Assembly (NCBI GenBank): GCA_017983845.1
Contig: JAGOAO010000008.1
Span: 11,439-75,438 of the forward strand
Origin: Sediminibacterium sp.
Lineage (GTDB): Bacteria; Bacteroidota; Bacteroidia; Chitinophagales; Chitinophagaceae
Direction of reading: 5' to 3'
DNA length: 64,000 bases
Both the position numbers and the translations under genes were made by a program. Shown here one piece after another: positions 16,934-26,101 of the stretch. How positions within the stretch are numbered: position 1 is the stretch's first letter; the number at the start of each line of letters is the position of its first letter. The notes below the pieces were generated by a model, which saw only the letters and a program-made list of their open reading frames with translations, was not told the origin of the DNA and made no database searches.

Positions 16934-18732
16934 TCTTTCTTAAAAGCAGCTAACAATATTTTAGTTTTTGCAGCGCCAATCAGTTCAGTTAAAATGCTGG
17001 GATTGGCGCTTTTTATTTTACTGACCGATTTAAAATAGCTCAGTAAAGTGTCTTTTGTTTTAGGCCCAATCCCTTCAATATGATCTAAGCTATTCACTAG
17101 CGCACCCTTAGACCTCTGTGCTCTATGGAAAGTAATACCAAAGCGGTGCACTTCATCCCTAATATTGCGTACTAAATTGTGCGCAGGACTATTCCAGTTA
17201 AGTAAAATAGAACTTGTATCACCCGGGAAGAACAATTCCTCTATGTTTTTAGCCAATCCCACAGTGGTGACCTTATCTTGAATGCCTAATTCCTTTAAAG
17301 CGTCCAATGCAGCGTTTAATTGCCCCTTGCCACCATCAATAATGATGAGTTGAGGAAGTGGCTGCTTTTTTTGCAGGACCGAACTATAGCGCCTTAAAAC
17401 CGTTTCGTGCATACTTGCGAAATCATTGATGCCTACCACGGTTTTGATATTGAATTTCCGATAATCAGATTTACTCGGCACCCCATTTTTAAAACATACC
17501 ATGGCCGATACAGGATAAGCCCCTTGAAAGTTTGAGTTATCAAAACATTCAATATGGTTGGGCACAGCAGGTAGGGAAAGTAATTTTTTGAGTTCGATCA
17601 ATACTTCATTCACTGGCGCGGGTTCACTTACTTTTACAAGTGCTTCTCTATGCTTCCAGTCCTTTAAGGCATAATCTACATTCTTTTGAGAGAGCGCTAA
17701 CAATTGCAATTTCTCTCCCAATTTTGGAACAGTATACTTGATTCCTTTTTCTTTCTCCAGGGGCTCAACGGGTACAATGATTTCTTTTGCTTCGGATTCA
17801 AGCTGGGTTCTAAAATAATGGATTGCAAATGCCAACACGGTTTCCTTGGTTTCTTCTAATGGAATACTTAATGGTAACATATGTGTTTGCACAATGCGCC
17901 CTTCTTGCAACATCAAGTAATTGACATAAGCTTGATCGGCTTCCATGGCGATGCTAAATACATCCATCGCTTCTTGTTGCTTGGTTAAAATCTCCGATTT
18001 GGTTTGGTATCGCTCTAATTCTTCAATCTTCTTTTTTGTTTCATTGGCTTTTTCAAATGCGAGTGCAGCTGCTTCGGCCTGCATGGTCTCTTTTAAGTTT
18101 TGTACCAATGGTTTTACATTTCCTTTCAGTAAATGTTTTACTTGATCTATTGAGGTACCATAATCTTGTTCCGTTTGAAAACCCTGGCAAGGCCCTTTAC
18201 AATTGCCTAAATGGTATTCCAAGCAAACTTTAAATCTGCCTTGTTGAATATTTTTTTGAGTAAGGGGTAGGGTGCAGGTTCTTAGAGGAATGGTTTCTTT
18301 AATATGGTTGATCAATTCTCTTACTGCAAATACATGTGTAAAGGGTCCAATATAAGTGGCCCCATCTTTAAATTTACGTCTCGTTAAAAAGACCCTAGGG
18401 AAGGCTTCATTTTTAATGACGATATAAGGATAAGTTTTATCATCCTTTAAGTTGATATTGTATTTAGGTTGATAGTTCTTAATCAACTCGTTCTCTAAAA
18501 TGAAGGCATCGTGTTCGGAGTTCACTATGGTGAACTTGATCTCGCTTATACGTTGTACTAATTCAATGGTTTTTAAGCTATGTTGATTGGAAAGAAAATA
18601 TGAGCTCACACGGTTTCTTAAATGCTTGGCCTTGCCAACATACAATAGTTTGCCTTTATCATCAAAATATTGATAAATGCCAGGCTCCTGAGGGATGCTA
18701 GATTGTATTTCCTTAAACTGCTCTTTCTCCAT
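16930..18732 (-). CDS. uvrC: UvrABC excinuclease subunit C
   Basis: Makes the two incisions flanking a DNA lesion in nucleotide excision repair. It is 600 residues, full length. In order: a GIY-YIG nuclease domain (about 16-95; GIYQYFDDKGKLLYVGKAKH), a short cysteine-bearing region, a UvrB-interacting UVR helix (near 205-240), the RNase H-like second nuclease (CFDNSNFQGAYPVSAMVCF with the catalytic Asp; IIIDGGKGQL) and C-terminal helix-hairpin-helix motifs (LDHIEGIGPKTKDTLLSYF). It has its own promoter box at 18744-18751 and is divergent from the DUF2721 gene. Confidence 0.96.
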   Translation of the reverse strand: MEKEQFKEIQSSIPQEPGIYQYFDDKGKLLYVGKAKHLRNRVSSYFLSNQHSLKTIELVQRISEIKFTIVNSEHDAFILENELIKNYQPKYNINLKDDKTYPYIVIKNEAFPRVFLTRRKFKDGATYIGPFTHVFAVRELINHIKETIPLRTCTLPLTQKNIQQGRFKVCLEYHLGNCKGPCQGFQTEQDYGTSIDQVKHLLKGNVKPLVQNLKETMQAEAAALAFEKANETKKKIEELERYQTKSEILTKQQEAMDVFSIAMEADQAYVNYLMLQEGRIVQTHMLPLSIPLEETKETVLAFAIHYFRTQLESEAKEIIVPVEPLEKEKGIKYTVPKLGEKLQLLALSQKNVDYALKDWKHREALVKVSEPAPVNEVLIELKKLLSLPAVPNHIECFDNSNFQGAYPVSAMVCFKNGVPSKSDYRKFNIKTVVGINDFASMHETVLRRYSSVLQKKQPLPQLIIIDGGKGQLNAALDALKELGIQDKVTTVGLAKNIEELFFPGDTSSILLNWNSPAHNLVRNIRDEVHRFGITFHRAQRSKGALVNSLDHIEGIGPKTKDTLLSYFKSVSKIKSANPSILTELIGAAKTKILLAAFKKD

Positions 18733-18743
18733 AATCGTAGTTG

Positions 18744-18751
18744 CAAAAATA
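18744..18751 (-). promoter_or_regulatory. -7 promoter element for uvrC
   Basis: TATTTTTG on the minus strand, 11 nt upstream of the uvrC ATG; implies a leader of only several nucleotides. Confidence 0.5.
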
Positions 18752-18778
18752 CCGGTTTATTTTAACTATTTTTATAGT

Positions 18779-19231
18779 ATGGAACTATCAGTTAATATCC
18801 CGGCCTTATTATTCCCGGCAATCAGTCTGATTATGCTGGCTTATACCAATCGTTTTTTGGCTTTGTCTAACCGTGTGCGCGTTTTACATGATAAGTATCA
18901 ACAGCAGGAGCAACGTTTGGTTATTTTTGGTCAAATTAAGAACTTAAAATATCGCATTAAGTTAATACAACATATGCAAACCTATGGGGTAGCAGCATTG
19001 TTGCTTTCCTTGCTTTCTATGTTCTTTATTTTTATACAATACCAGGGGATTGCGAAATTCATTTTTGCAACAAGTTTAATTAGCTTTTCGGTCTCCATCT
19101 TTTTCTCTTTAATTGAAATCAGATTGAGTACCAGAGCCATCGAATTGGAATTAAGTGATATGGAAGGATTAGAAGACCCTTCTGTAATTGAATACCTGAA
19201 AAAGAAATTTGAAAGAGAGGAAAATAAGTAA
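18779..19231 (+). CDS. DUF2721 membrane protein
   Basis: A 150-residue integral membrane protein of the DUF2721 family, function unknown. The family N-terminus IPALLFPAISLIMLAYTNRF is at residues 6-25 and forms the first helix. A charged cytoplasmic loop follows, then two helices (about 63-85 and 92-115) and a charged C-terminus. I chose the ATG at 18779; an in-frame start at 18695 would add 28 residues that overlap uvrC in antisense and are absent from the family. It is followed by a bidirectional terminator. Confidence 0.8.
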   Translation: MELSVNIPALLFPAISLIMLAYTNRFLALSNRVRVLHDKYQQQEQRLVIFGQIKNLKYRIKLIQHMQTYGVAALLLSLLSMFFIFIQYQGIAKFIFATSLISFSVSIFFSLIEIRLSTRAIELELSDMEGLEDPSVIEYLKKKFEREENK

Positions 19232-19252
19232 ACTGATAAAATATATTTCAAT

Positions 19253-19284
19253 AAAAAAGGATCGTCAAATGACGATCCTTTTTT
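19253..19284. terminator. Bidirectional intrinsic terminator
   Basis: A symmetric stem of 15 pairs (arms 19253-19267 and 19270-19284; core GGATCGTCA with TGACGATCC) flanked by A6 and T6. It serves both the DUF2721 gene and the ABC exporter gene that converge here. It is the only convergent pair in the window with a clear shared terminator. Confidence 0.9.
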
Positions 19285-19306
19285 ATTGAGTAAATTCCTA
19301 TTTGAC

Positions 19307-21073
19307 TTATTGTCCTTTTCTTTCTCCAATCTGTTGTCTCCACATAGCATAGTACAAGCCCTTCTCCTCTAGTAAGCTTTGGTGATTGCCGGATTCAATG
19401 ACCGTGCCTTTTTCCAATACATAAATTCTTGTGGCATGAATGATGGTGCTGAGTCTATGCGCAATCATGATGGTAATTTGCTCTCTTTCCTTAGATAAGT
19501 CACGAATGGTATCGGTGATAGATTCCTCTGTTAAACTATCCAATGAAGAGGTTGCTTCGTCAAATATCAATAAGTGTGGATGTCTTAGTAAAGCTCTAGC
19601 AATAGAGAGTCTTTGTTTTTCTCCGCCACTTAATTTTAATCCACCTTCTCCAATCACTGTGGCTAATCCATTTCCGCCCTTGTCTAATATATTGGCACAG
19701 CTAGCTTTAGTTAATGCCAGTAACATCTCTTCTTCGCTTGCATCTGGTGCAACGAATGCTAAGTTTTCTTTTATGGTACCCGCGAAAAGTTGGGTGTCCT
19801 GAGTGACAAAACTAATTTGGTTTCTTAAGGCACTCATGTCTATTTGCGCTGTGTTTACGCCATTCATTAAGATCTCTCCTTCTTGTGGTTCGTATAAGCC
19901 AACTAGTAATTTTACCAATGTGCTTTTACCTGCACCTGAAGGACCCACAAAGGCAATGGTTTCGCCTTTTTTAGCTTCAAAACTGATTTGATCAATGGCT
20001 TTGAAATTAGCTGTTTGGTGTTGAAAGCCCACTTGTTTAAATGCCAACTGTTCAATATCACCAATAGCAATTGGATTTGCAGGAGGTGTATCAATGGGCT
20101 TTTTCATCAAGGCGTCAAAGTTATTCAAAGACGCTTCGGTTTCTCTATAGCTCATAATGATACTGCCAATCTCTTGTAATGGCCCAAAAATAAAGAAGCT
20201 ATAAAACTGCAATGAAATCAATTGACCTACCGTCAAAATCTCTTTAAAGATCAACCACATTAAAGTGAAAGTGATCACCTGTCTCAATGCGTTCACCATC
20301 GTGCCTTGAATAAAACTTAAAGAACGAATGTTTTTTACTTTCTTAAGTTCAAGTGCAAGAATTTTATACGTATTGTTGTTGAGTCTATTAATTTCTTGAG
20401 TAGTCAATCCAAGGCTTTTTACCAATTCAATATTTCTCAAACTCTCTGTGGTAGTGCCCGCAAGACTCGTAGTTTCACTCACAATATTTTTTTGAATGAC
20501 TTTAATCTTCTTGCTCAATAAATTAGTCACATAGGCAATCATACTTGCGCCACCAATATAAATTGGGATAATGGACCAATGCAATCTGGTTGCGTACACG
20601 GATACAAAAATCACACTCACTACAATACCAAAGACTACATTAATGACATAGCTAATGAATTTTTCACAATCTGCTCTTGCCTTTGTCAAAATAGACAAGG
20701 TCTCTCCACTTCTTTGGTCTTCAAATGCTTGATACGGCAATTGCATAGAATGCTTTAAGCCATCTGTAAATAAGGCCGCGCCAAATTTTTGGATAATCAC
20801 ATTCACGGTATAGTCTTGAAACGCCTTAGCAATTCTACTGACCATTGCTGTTCCTACCAAAAGCAGTAACATATTACCCACGCCTTTTAAAAACATGGCT
20901 TGGCTGCGCTCGTTTCCTGCAGGATCTAAAAATGGATTCTTAGCAAAGCCATCAATTAGTTTTCCAAAGATCATCGGATCAAATAAAGAAAAAGTTTGGT
21001 TGACAGCTGCAAGGATAAACGCTAAAAAAACTAAGCCTTTAAAAGGCTTAATGTATTGGATAAGTATTTTCAT
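19307..21073 (-). CDS. ABC exporter, fused permease and ATPase (MsbA-like)
   Basis: A 588-residue half-transporter: six membrane helices (about 1-320) fused to an ATPase domain. Walker A is FVGPSGAGKSTL, the signature is LSGGEKQR, and Walker B is LLIFDEATSSLD followed by the H-loop IAHRLSTI. Substrates of such exporters (lipids, drugs, peptides) cannot be predicted here. The ATG at 21071-21073 is chosen because it leaves 1 nt after the engB stop codon, and the upstream alternative at 21121 would add 16 residues within engB. Probably co-transcribed with engB and gpmI. Confidence 0.9.
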   Translation of the reverse strand: MKILIQYIKPFKGLVFLAFILAAVNQTFSLFDPMIFGKLIDGFAKNPFLDPAGNERSQAMFLKGVGNMLLLLVGTAMVSRIAKAFQDYTVNVIIQKFGAALFTDGLKHSMQLPYQAFEDQRSGETLSILTKARADCEKFISYVINVVFGIVVSVIFVSVYATRLHWSIIPIYIGGASMIAYVTNLLSKKIKVIQKNIVSETTSLAGTTTESLRNIELVKSLGLTTQEINRLNNNTYKILALELKKVKNIRSLSFIQGTMVNALRQVITFTLMWLIFKEILTVGQLISLQFYSFFIFGPLQEIGSIIMSYRETEASLNNFDALMKKPIDTPPANPIAIGDIEQLAFKQVGFQHQTANFKAIDQISFEAKKGETIAFVGPSGAGKSTLVKLLVGLYEPQEGEILMNGVNTAQIDMSALRNQISFVTQDTQLFAGTIKENLAFVAPDASEEEMLLALTKASCANILDKGGNGLATVIGEGGLKLSGGEKQRLSIARALLRHPHLLIFDEATSSLDSLTEESITDTIRDLSKEREQITIMIAHRLSTIIHATRIYVLEKGTVIESGNHQSLLEEKGLYYAMWRQQIGERKGQ

Positions 21074-21074
21074 A

Positions 21075-21719
21075 TTAGTTGGATGCTTTGTCTTCGTTGT
21101 ATAATAGGTTGTAACGCGCAATGCAATCTAGGACTTCTTCAGTGCCTAGTTTCTTTTCTGCGCTGGTCACAAAACCTTCTGGTAAAAAAGGAAGTAATTC
21201 CTTAAGCTTCTCAAAAAAAGCTTCCACATTACGTTTTACCACACCAGGTTTTTCTTTGTCTGATTTAGTGAAGATAAGCGTATAAGGAATTTGCCATTGG
21301 AACAATTGTTCAATGAATTCAATATCAATTTTTTGAGGGCTATGTCTTGAATCAATCAACACAAAAACTCGATTTAGATTGGGTCTCTTACGTAAATAGT
21401 TTTCAATCATTTGCTCCCAACGTCTTCTGCTACTTTGGGAAACTTTTGCATAACCATATCCTGGTAAATCGACGATATACCATTTTTCTTGACGGCCTTT
21501 CACCACTTCGTTGCTAATGATTTCAAAATGGTTAATGAGTTGCGTCTTTCCAGGTGCAGAAGATGTTTTAGCCAATCCCTTTTGTCCGCAGATGGCATTG
21601 ATAATGGAGGACTTGCCTACATTACTTCTGCCAATAAATGCATATTCTGGTGCTTGTAAGCTTAAGCATTGGTCGTAATTAGGACTAGATATTAAGTAAG
21701 TTGCTTTGTGTATTTTCAT
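21075..21719 (-). CDS. engB: Ribosome biogenesis GTP-binding protein EngB (YihA/YsxC)
   Basis: A 214-residue essential-type GTPase that helps assemble the 50S subunit. The G1 motif GRSNVGKS is at residues 30-37, followed by a G2 threonine in the SSAPGKTQ stretch, G3 DLPGYGYA and G4 TKSD. These identify the EngB branch within TrmE-Era-like GTPases. A C-terminal extension of about 20 residues is slightly longer than average. It lies between gpmI (32 nt) and the ABC exporter (1 nt). Confidence 0.96.
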   Translation of the reverse strand: MKIHKATYLISSPNYDQCLSLQAPEYAFIGRSNVGKSSIINAICGQKGLAKTSSAPGKTQLINHFEIISNEVVKGRQEKWYIVDLPGYGYAKVSQSSRRRWEQMIENYLRKRPNLNRVFVLIDSRHSPQKIDIEFIEQLFQWQIPYTLIFTKSDKEKPGVVKRNVEAFFEKLKELLPFLPEGFVTSAEKKLGTEEVLDCIARYNLLYNEDKASN

Positions 21720-21750
21720 TGTGTTGTTTATGGACGAATTGTTTTAATAG

Positions 21751-23268
21751 TTAGATTAAAACAGTGCCTGTCATTTCTTTAGGAATAGGCAATTCCATCA
21801 TGGTGAGAATTGTGGGTGCAAGATCGCCTAATTTTCCAGCTTGTATGCTTCCTTTCCAGTCTTTGTCAATAATAAAGAAAGGAACAAGATTCAATGAATG
21901 GGCAGTATTTGGGCTACCATCTTCGTTCATCATAAAATCAGCATTGCCATGATCGGCAGTTAAAAAGATGGTATAGCCATTGTTTAATCCTGCAGTCACT
22001 ACTTTTTCGACACATGCATCCACGGTTTCAACCGCTTTCACTACCGCGCTAAATACACCTGTATGACCCACCATGTCGGCATTGGCATAGTTCAAGCAAA
22101 TAAAGTCAGGGTTGCCTGCATTGATTTCTGGCAAGATCTTGTCTGTTAATTCTAAGGCACTCATTTCTGGCTGTAGATCATAGGTAGCTACTTTTGGGGA
22201 AGCTGCCATGATTCTTGTTTCGCCATCAAATGGTTGTTCTCTACCGCCGCTAAAAAAGAAAGTAACATGTGGGTATTTTTCCGTTTCTGCAATGCGAATT
22301 TGTTTTTTATTATTTTTCGCCAACACTTCTCCCAAAGTATTTTCTAAATTATCATTTTCAAATACGACATGTACGTTTTTAAATGTTTCATCATACTTAG
22401 TCATCGTCGTATAATGCAATTGAAGGGCATGCATATCTTGTTCAGGAAAATCTTTCTGCGTCAAGACTTCTGTGATTTCTCTACAACGGTCTGTTCTGAA
22501 ATTAAAACAGATCACTGCATCACCCTCTTGAATTTTTGCAATGGGCTGTCCGTTTTCGGTGATGACTGTAGGTAAGATAAATTCGTCTGTGGTGTCTTTT
22601 GCATAATTCTCTTGAATTGCTTCAAGTGCACTATTGGCAGCACTTCCAACACCTTTCACCAAAGCGTTATAAGCCAATTGAACTCTTTCCCAACGCTTGT
22701 CTCTGTCCATCGCATAATACCTACCACTAACAGTAGCAATCCTGCCCACTGAGTTTTTTAAATGTGTTTCAAGGGATTCTATATAACACTGTCCACTTTT
22801 TGGATCGGTATCACGACCATCAGTGAATGCGTGAATGAATACATTGTTCAATCCCTTTGATTGACACAAGTCACATAATGCTTTTAAATGTTGTGTATGT
22901 GCATGTACGCCACCATCACTAACGAGGCCAATCAAATGCAATGGCTTGTTATTGTCTTTGGCATATTGAATGGATGCTAGTAAAGTGGGGTTACTTGCAA
23001 ATTCACCAGTTTTAATGGCCACATTGATTCTTTGCAATTCTTGATAAACAATCCTTCCTGCTCCTAAATTTAGGTGTCCAACTTCACTATTGCCCATTTG
23101 TCCTTCAGGCAAACCTACATCCTCACCACAGGTCACTAAAGTACTATTCGGGTATTGTTGATATAGGCTACTAACAAATGGAACTTTCGCATGTTGAATT
23201 GCGTCCGCTTTTGAAATTTTGCCCAATCCCCATCCGTCCATGATCACTAATATTACTTTTTTTGACAT
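21751..23268 (-). CDS. gpmI: 2,3-bisphosphoglycerate-independent phosphoglycerate mutase
   Basis: Interconverts 3- and 2-phosphoglycerate in glycolysis and gluconeogenesis using two Mn ions. It is 505 residues, full length, of the alkaline-phosphatase superfamily. The metal ligand D11 lies in IMDGWGLG, the phosphorylated serine is S61 in GNSEVGHLNLG, and FTDGRDTDP, GRYYAMDRDKRW, NYANADMVGHTG and TADHGNAD complete the active site. Probably first gene of an operon with engB and the ABC exporter. Confidence 0.97.
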   Translation of the reverse strand: MSKKVILVIMDGWGLGKISKADAIQHAKVPFVSSLYQQYPNSTLVTCGEDVGLPEGQMGNSEVGHLNLGAGRIVYQELQRINVAIKTGEFASNPTLLASIQYAKDNNKPLHLIGLVSDGGVHAHTQHLKALCDLCQSKGLNNVFIHAFTDGRDTDPKSGQCYIESLETHLKNSVGRIATVSGRYYAMDRDKRWERVQLAYNALVKGVGSAANSALEAIQENYAKDTTDEFILPTVITENGQPIAKIQEGDAVICFNFRTDRCREITEVLTQKDFPEQDMHALQLHYTTMTKYDETFKNVHVVFENDNLENTLGEVLAKNNKKQIRIAETEKYPHVTFFFSGGREQPFDGETRIMAASPKVATYDLQPEMSALELTDKILPEINAGNPDFICLNYANADMVGHTGVFSAVVKAVETVDACVEKVVTAGLNNGYTIFLTADHGNADFMMNEDGSPNTAHSLNLVPFFIIDKDWKGSIQAGKLGDLAPTILTMMELPIPKEMTGTVLI

Positions 23269-23374
23269 ATTCTTTAACTTTTTATAGCGTTGGGTATAAT
23301 TTGTTTATTTTTATACCTCAAAGTTTCAAAATACTAGGCACATTACAAACTTTATCCTACTTTAATCAACAAAA

Positions 23375-23764
23375 ATGAAGTTAATCTCTAAAATAGTAGT
23401 TGTATTTGCCCTTTTGCACGCTAGCATTGGCGTTCAGGCGCAAAATGAAACCGAATTATTGGTGCAACATTTGCAAACTGGCAATTTTAGTGCTTTGCAA
23501 AGCTATTGGGACAATCAAGTGGAGTCTAGCATTTTAGACCAAGTGTCAACAAAGCCATTGACTGCACAGCAAGCCAACGAAACCTTGCAAACTTTTTTTA
23601 ATCAAAAAAGTATTGTTGGTTTTGAAAAAAGTGCTGAAAGAAAATTAGGAAATACATTGTACCTCACTGGCAAATTATTGTCCAGTCAACAAAAATTTAA
23701 TTTGACCTTATTGCTCCAGTCCACCAAAAAAGGATTTGTGATTGTGAGTATGAGGGTGAACTAG
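23375..23764 (+). CDS. Secreted DUF4783-like protein
   Basis: A 129-residue exported protein. The signal peptide is residues 1-23, ending VQAQ. The mature part of about 105 residues has the layout of the DUF4783 family (an NTF2-like or lumazine-binding fold): LQTGNFSALQSYWDN, then QANETLQTFFNQKSIVGFEK and closing beta strands. Function unknown. It precedes the SUI1 gene by 19 nt and is divergent from gpmI. Family assignment is by general resemblance, so moderate confidence. Confidence 0.7.
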   Translation: MKLISKIVVVFALLHASIGVQAQNETELLVQHLQTGNFSALQSYWDNQVESSILDQVSTKPLTAQQANETLQTFFNQKSIVGFEKSAERKLGNTLYLTGKLLSSQQKFNLTLLLQSTKKGFVIVSMRVN

Positions 23765-23783
23765 TCTCGTTTAAGTTAGTAAG

Positions 23784-24137
23784 ATGAGTAAAAAGCCAAA
23801 AAACACAGTCAATAGTTTTTCAAGTATACCTTTGGTATATAGCACCAATCCGGACTATATGGTGCCGAATGAAGCGGAAGAAAAAATTACTTTAGCGCCA
23901 GCAGAACAATTACTTAGGGTGATTCTAGAAACCAAACATAGAGCTGGAAAAACAGTCACCATTGTCTATGGATTTGAAGGTGCCGATACAGACTTAGAAG
24001 CTTTGGGCAAGGCGCTAAAAAATTTCTGCGGAACGGGTGGGTCAGTAAAAGACGGAGAAATGATCATTCAAGGAGATCACCGACAAAAAGTATTCCAATA
24101 CCTTAAACAAAAGGGGTACAATAAAGCTAAGCTTTAG
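23784..24137 (+). CDS. SUI1/eIF1-like translation factor (YciH family)
   Basis: A 117-residue protein with a C-terminal SUI1 domain (about 45-117): GKTVTIVYGFEGADTDLEAL, then LGKALKNFCGTGGSVKDG and the closing VFQYLKQKGYNKAKL. Bacterial YciH proteins resemble eukaryotic eIF1 and have been proposed to affect start-codon fidelity. This is of interest in a genome that uses few Shine-Dalgarno sites, but its role in Bacteroidota is not established. The N-terminal 40 residues are polar and variable. The stop codon overlaps the dnaX 3' end by 4 nt (convergent). Confidence 0.88.
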   Translation: MSKKPKNTVNSFSSIPLVYSTNPDYMVPNEAEEKITLAPAEQLLRVILETKHRAGKTVTIVYGFEGADTDLEALGKALKNFCGTGGSVKDGEMIIQGDHRQKVFQYLKQKGYNKAKL

Positions 24138-26023
24138 AAATTCACTTCTAAATTCAATCTTTCTTTTAACTGTTGTACCAGTGGGAATTGTTTTGCAATA
24201 TGGTCAAACTTTTGTTTGCTATTGAGTTTCATGTGCAATGGCACATCTTCTTTTTCTCCTGCATCCACAAGGATACTAAATTGAATGGCACGATTCTGAA
24301 AACGCTCCCAAATGGTTTCCATCAAGCTCATTCTTTCTTGCTCTACAAATTTCTGTGCAGTCAATGCAGGTACGGTAATTGTAAAATGGGTAGGGTCTTC
24401 AATCTGAAGCGTCGCAATCCTAAAAGTGCCTGCTACCGAGTGTTTCAGGTCTTGCTCCATTTTATTTGCATATTCATTCCAGCAATTTTGCAAACTATCC
24501 ATATCCAAAGAAATGGCTTCTTTCACTTCTTCAATGCTATACTCGCTACCATATTTTTGTTGCAATACTGCAAGCAAACTTTTTTTACCACCTAAATTAG
24601 GTTGTGCATTCAGCGCCGGATTGGCGATAGGTTTAGAAGCAGGTGCGGCAGTAGTTGGTGTTGCATCAGGAATTGTTTGAGCTACATTTTTATTTGGCGT
24701 AACTATTGGAGTGTCGACTTTTGAGTCAGCCGAATGATTTCCTTCAGATTTTGACGGCGTTTTAGTGGAAGCAAACGCTGCGGCTGTGGCAGTTGTTTCA
24801 ATCACTAATTTAGCCTCTGCATTCACCACAATATTGCTTAATGGTATAATCTTTCTGGTACGAATAGGGTAGTGGCTATCAACTAGTTTTTTTTTTACTA
24901 GCTGGCCGTCCTCCATACTTAATTCAATTGCTTGTTGCAAAAAATTGAGTTTGATCAGTGCTAGTTCTACGTGCAATCTTTTATTGCGCGCCATCTTGAA
25001 TTGAATCTCAGCTTCGTTTAAGATATTCAAAGCGCTTACTAAATAAGGGGTGCCAATTTTTTCTGCAGTAGCAAGATATTGGTCTCTCCATCCTTCGATA
25101 GATTCAAGCAAATGTGCGCTGGCTTTGTCTTTACAGACAAGGATATTTCTAATAAATGCTGCCATACCATATAAAACAGTATCCCCTTCAAAACCTTTTT
25201 GATTGATCTCGTCATACAACAACATCGCACTGGTTAAGTCTTGCTCGGTTAAATGGGTCAGCATTTTGAAGAAATAGCCTTCATCCAAAATATTTAAATG
25301 CTCTAAGGTATTGTCGTAAGTCAATGCACCATTAGAGAAACTTACAATTTTATCTAAAATACTCAAAGCGTCTCTCATACAGCCTTCACTCTTTTGAGCA
25401 ATCAGTTGTAAAGCGTTTCTTTCGGCCTTGATATGTTCTTTTTCTACAATTTCTTCTAAGTGTTTTACGGTGTCCTCTGGTACGATTCTTTTGAAGTCAA
25501 AAATTTGACATCTACTTAAGATAGTAGGTAGGATTTTATGCTTTTCAGTAGTTGCTAAAATAAAAATTGCATAGGGCGGTGGCTCTTCTAATGTCTTCAA
25601 AAATGCATTGAAGGCACTAGCGCTTAACATGTGGACCTCATCCACAATGTACACTTTGTATTTACCAGCCTGTGGCGCAAAACGAACTTGTTCCACTAAG
25701 GTTCTGATATCGTCCACAGAGTTGTTGCTTGCAGCATCTAATTCATGGATATTTAAACTTGCTCCTTTTTCAAAAGACACACAGCTTTCACATTGGTTAC
25801 AAGCTTCACCTTCTTTTGTGATATTGGTACAATTGATTGTTTTTGCAAGGATACGCGCGCAAGTGGTCTTGCCCACACCTCTAGGCCCACAAAACAAAAA
25901 TGCATGTGCTAGGTGTTGGTTTAAGATCGCATTCTTTAGGGTAGTGGTAATATGAGATTGCCCCACCACTGTATTAAAGTTTTGAGGACGATACTTTCTT
26001 GCTGATACGATAAAATTCTCCAT
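24134..26023 (-). CDS. dnaX: DNA polymerase III subunits gamma/tau
   Basis: The clamp-loader ATPase of the replicative polymerase; 629 residues. Domain I has Walker A GPRGVGKT (46-53), four zinc-ligand cysteines (C65, C75, C78, C81), Walker B-like VYIVDEVHMLS and the SRC sensor motif. Domains II-III run to about residue 370. A proline/threonine/alanine-rich linker follows (about 400-480), then a tau C-terminal region of about 150 residues. Codons 376-379 contain a run of ten A residues right after domain III; slippage there would end translation at once in either other frame and give a gamma-like product of about 380 residues. The gene is convergent with the SUI1 gene. Confidence 0.96.
   Translation of the reverse strand: MENFIVSARKYRPQNFNTVVGQSHITTTLKNAILNQHLAHAFLFCGPRGVGKTTCARILAKTINCTNITKEGEACNQCESCVSFEKGASLNIHELDAASNNSVDDIRTLVEQVRFAPQAGKYKVYIVDEVHMLSASAFNAFLKTLEEPPPYAIFILATTEKHKILPTILSRCQIFDFKRIVPEDTVKHLEEIVEKEHIKAERNALQLIAQKSEGCMRDALSILDKIVSFSNGALTYDNTLEHLNILDEGYFFKMLTHLTEQDLTSAMLLYDEINQKGFEGDTVLYGMAAFIRNILVCKDKASAHLLESIEGWRDQYLATAEKIGTPYLVSALNILNEAEIQFKMARNKRLHVELALIKLNFLQQAIELSMEDGQLVKKKLVDSHYPIRTRKIIPLSNIVVNAEAKLVIETTATAAAFASTKTPSKSEGNHSADSKVDTPIVTPNKNVAQTIPDATPTTAAPASKPIANPALNAQPNLGGKKSLLAVLQQKYGSEYSIEEVKEAISLDMDSLQNCWNEYANKMEQDLKHSVAGTFRIATLQIEDPTHFTITVPALTAQKFVEQERMSLMETIWERFQNRAIQFSILVDAGEKEDVPLHMKLNSKQKFDHIAKQFPLVQQLKERLNLEVNF
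24881..24903 (-). other. A10 slippage site inside dnaX
   Basis: On the coding strand, ten consecutive A residues (24896 down to 24887) cover the end of codon 376 and codons 377-379. Losing one A gives AAC TAG (stop after N379). Gaining one A, or a -1 ribosomal slip, gives ACT AGT TGA (stop after S381). Flanking bases AGCTAGT and ACTAGTT can pair (one G-U), placing the A-run in a loop. The run and stops are seen; slippage is inferred by analogy with Thermus dnaX, which uses an A9 run. Confidence 0.6.
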
Positions 26024-26032
26024 ACTTGAGCT

Positions 26033-26040
26033 GCAATATA
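26033..26040 (-). promoter_or_regulatory. Possible variant -7 element for dnaX
   Basis: TATATTGC on the minus strand, 9 nt upstream of the dnaX ATG. It resembles TAAATTGC found before three other genes in the window. Weak evidence on its own. Confidence 0.3.
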
Positions 26041-26101
26041 CTGCATCAAAAGGTAATTTGCCAAGCTAAGCTGCAAATCTTATCCCCCATTTCTGATATC
26101 C

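Noticed and set aside
24173..24680. Plus-strand frames of 140 and 84 residues opposite the dnaX 3' region
   Set aside because: Antisense to the tau C-terminal part of dnaX; low-complexity and without promoter or family features.
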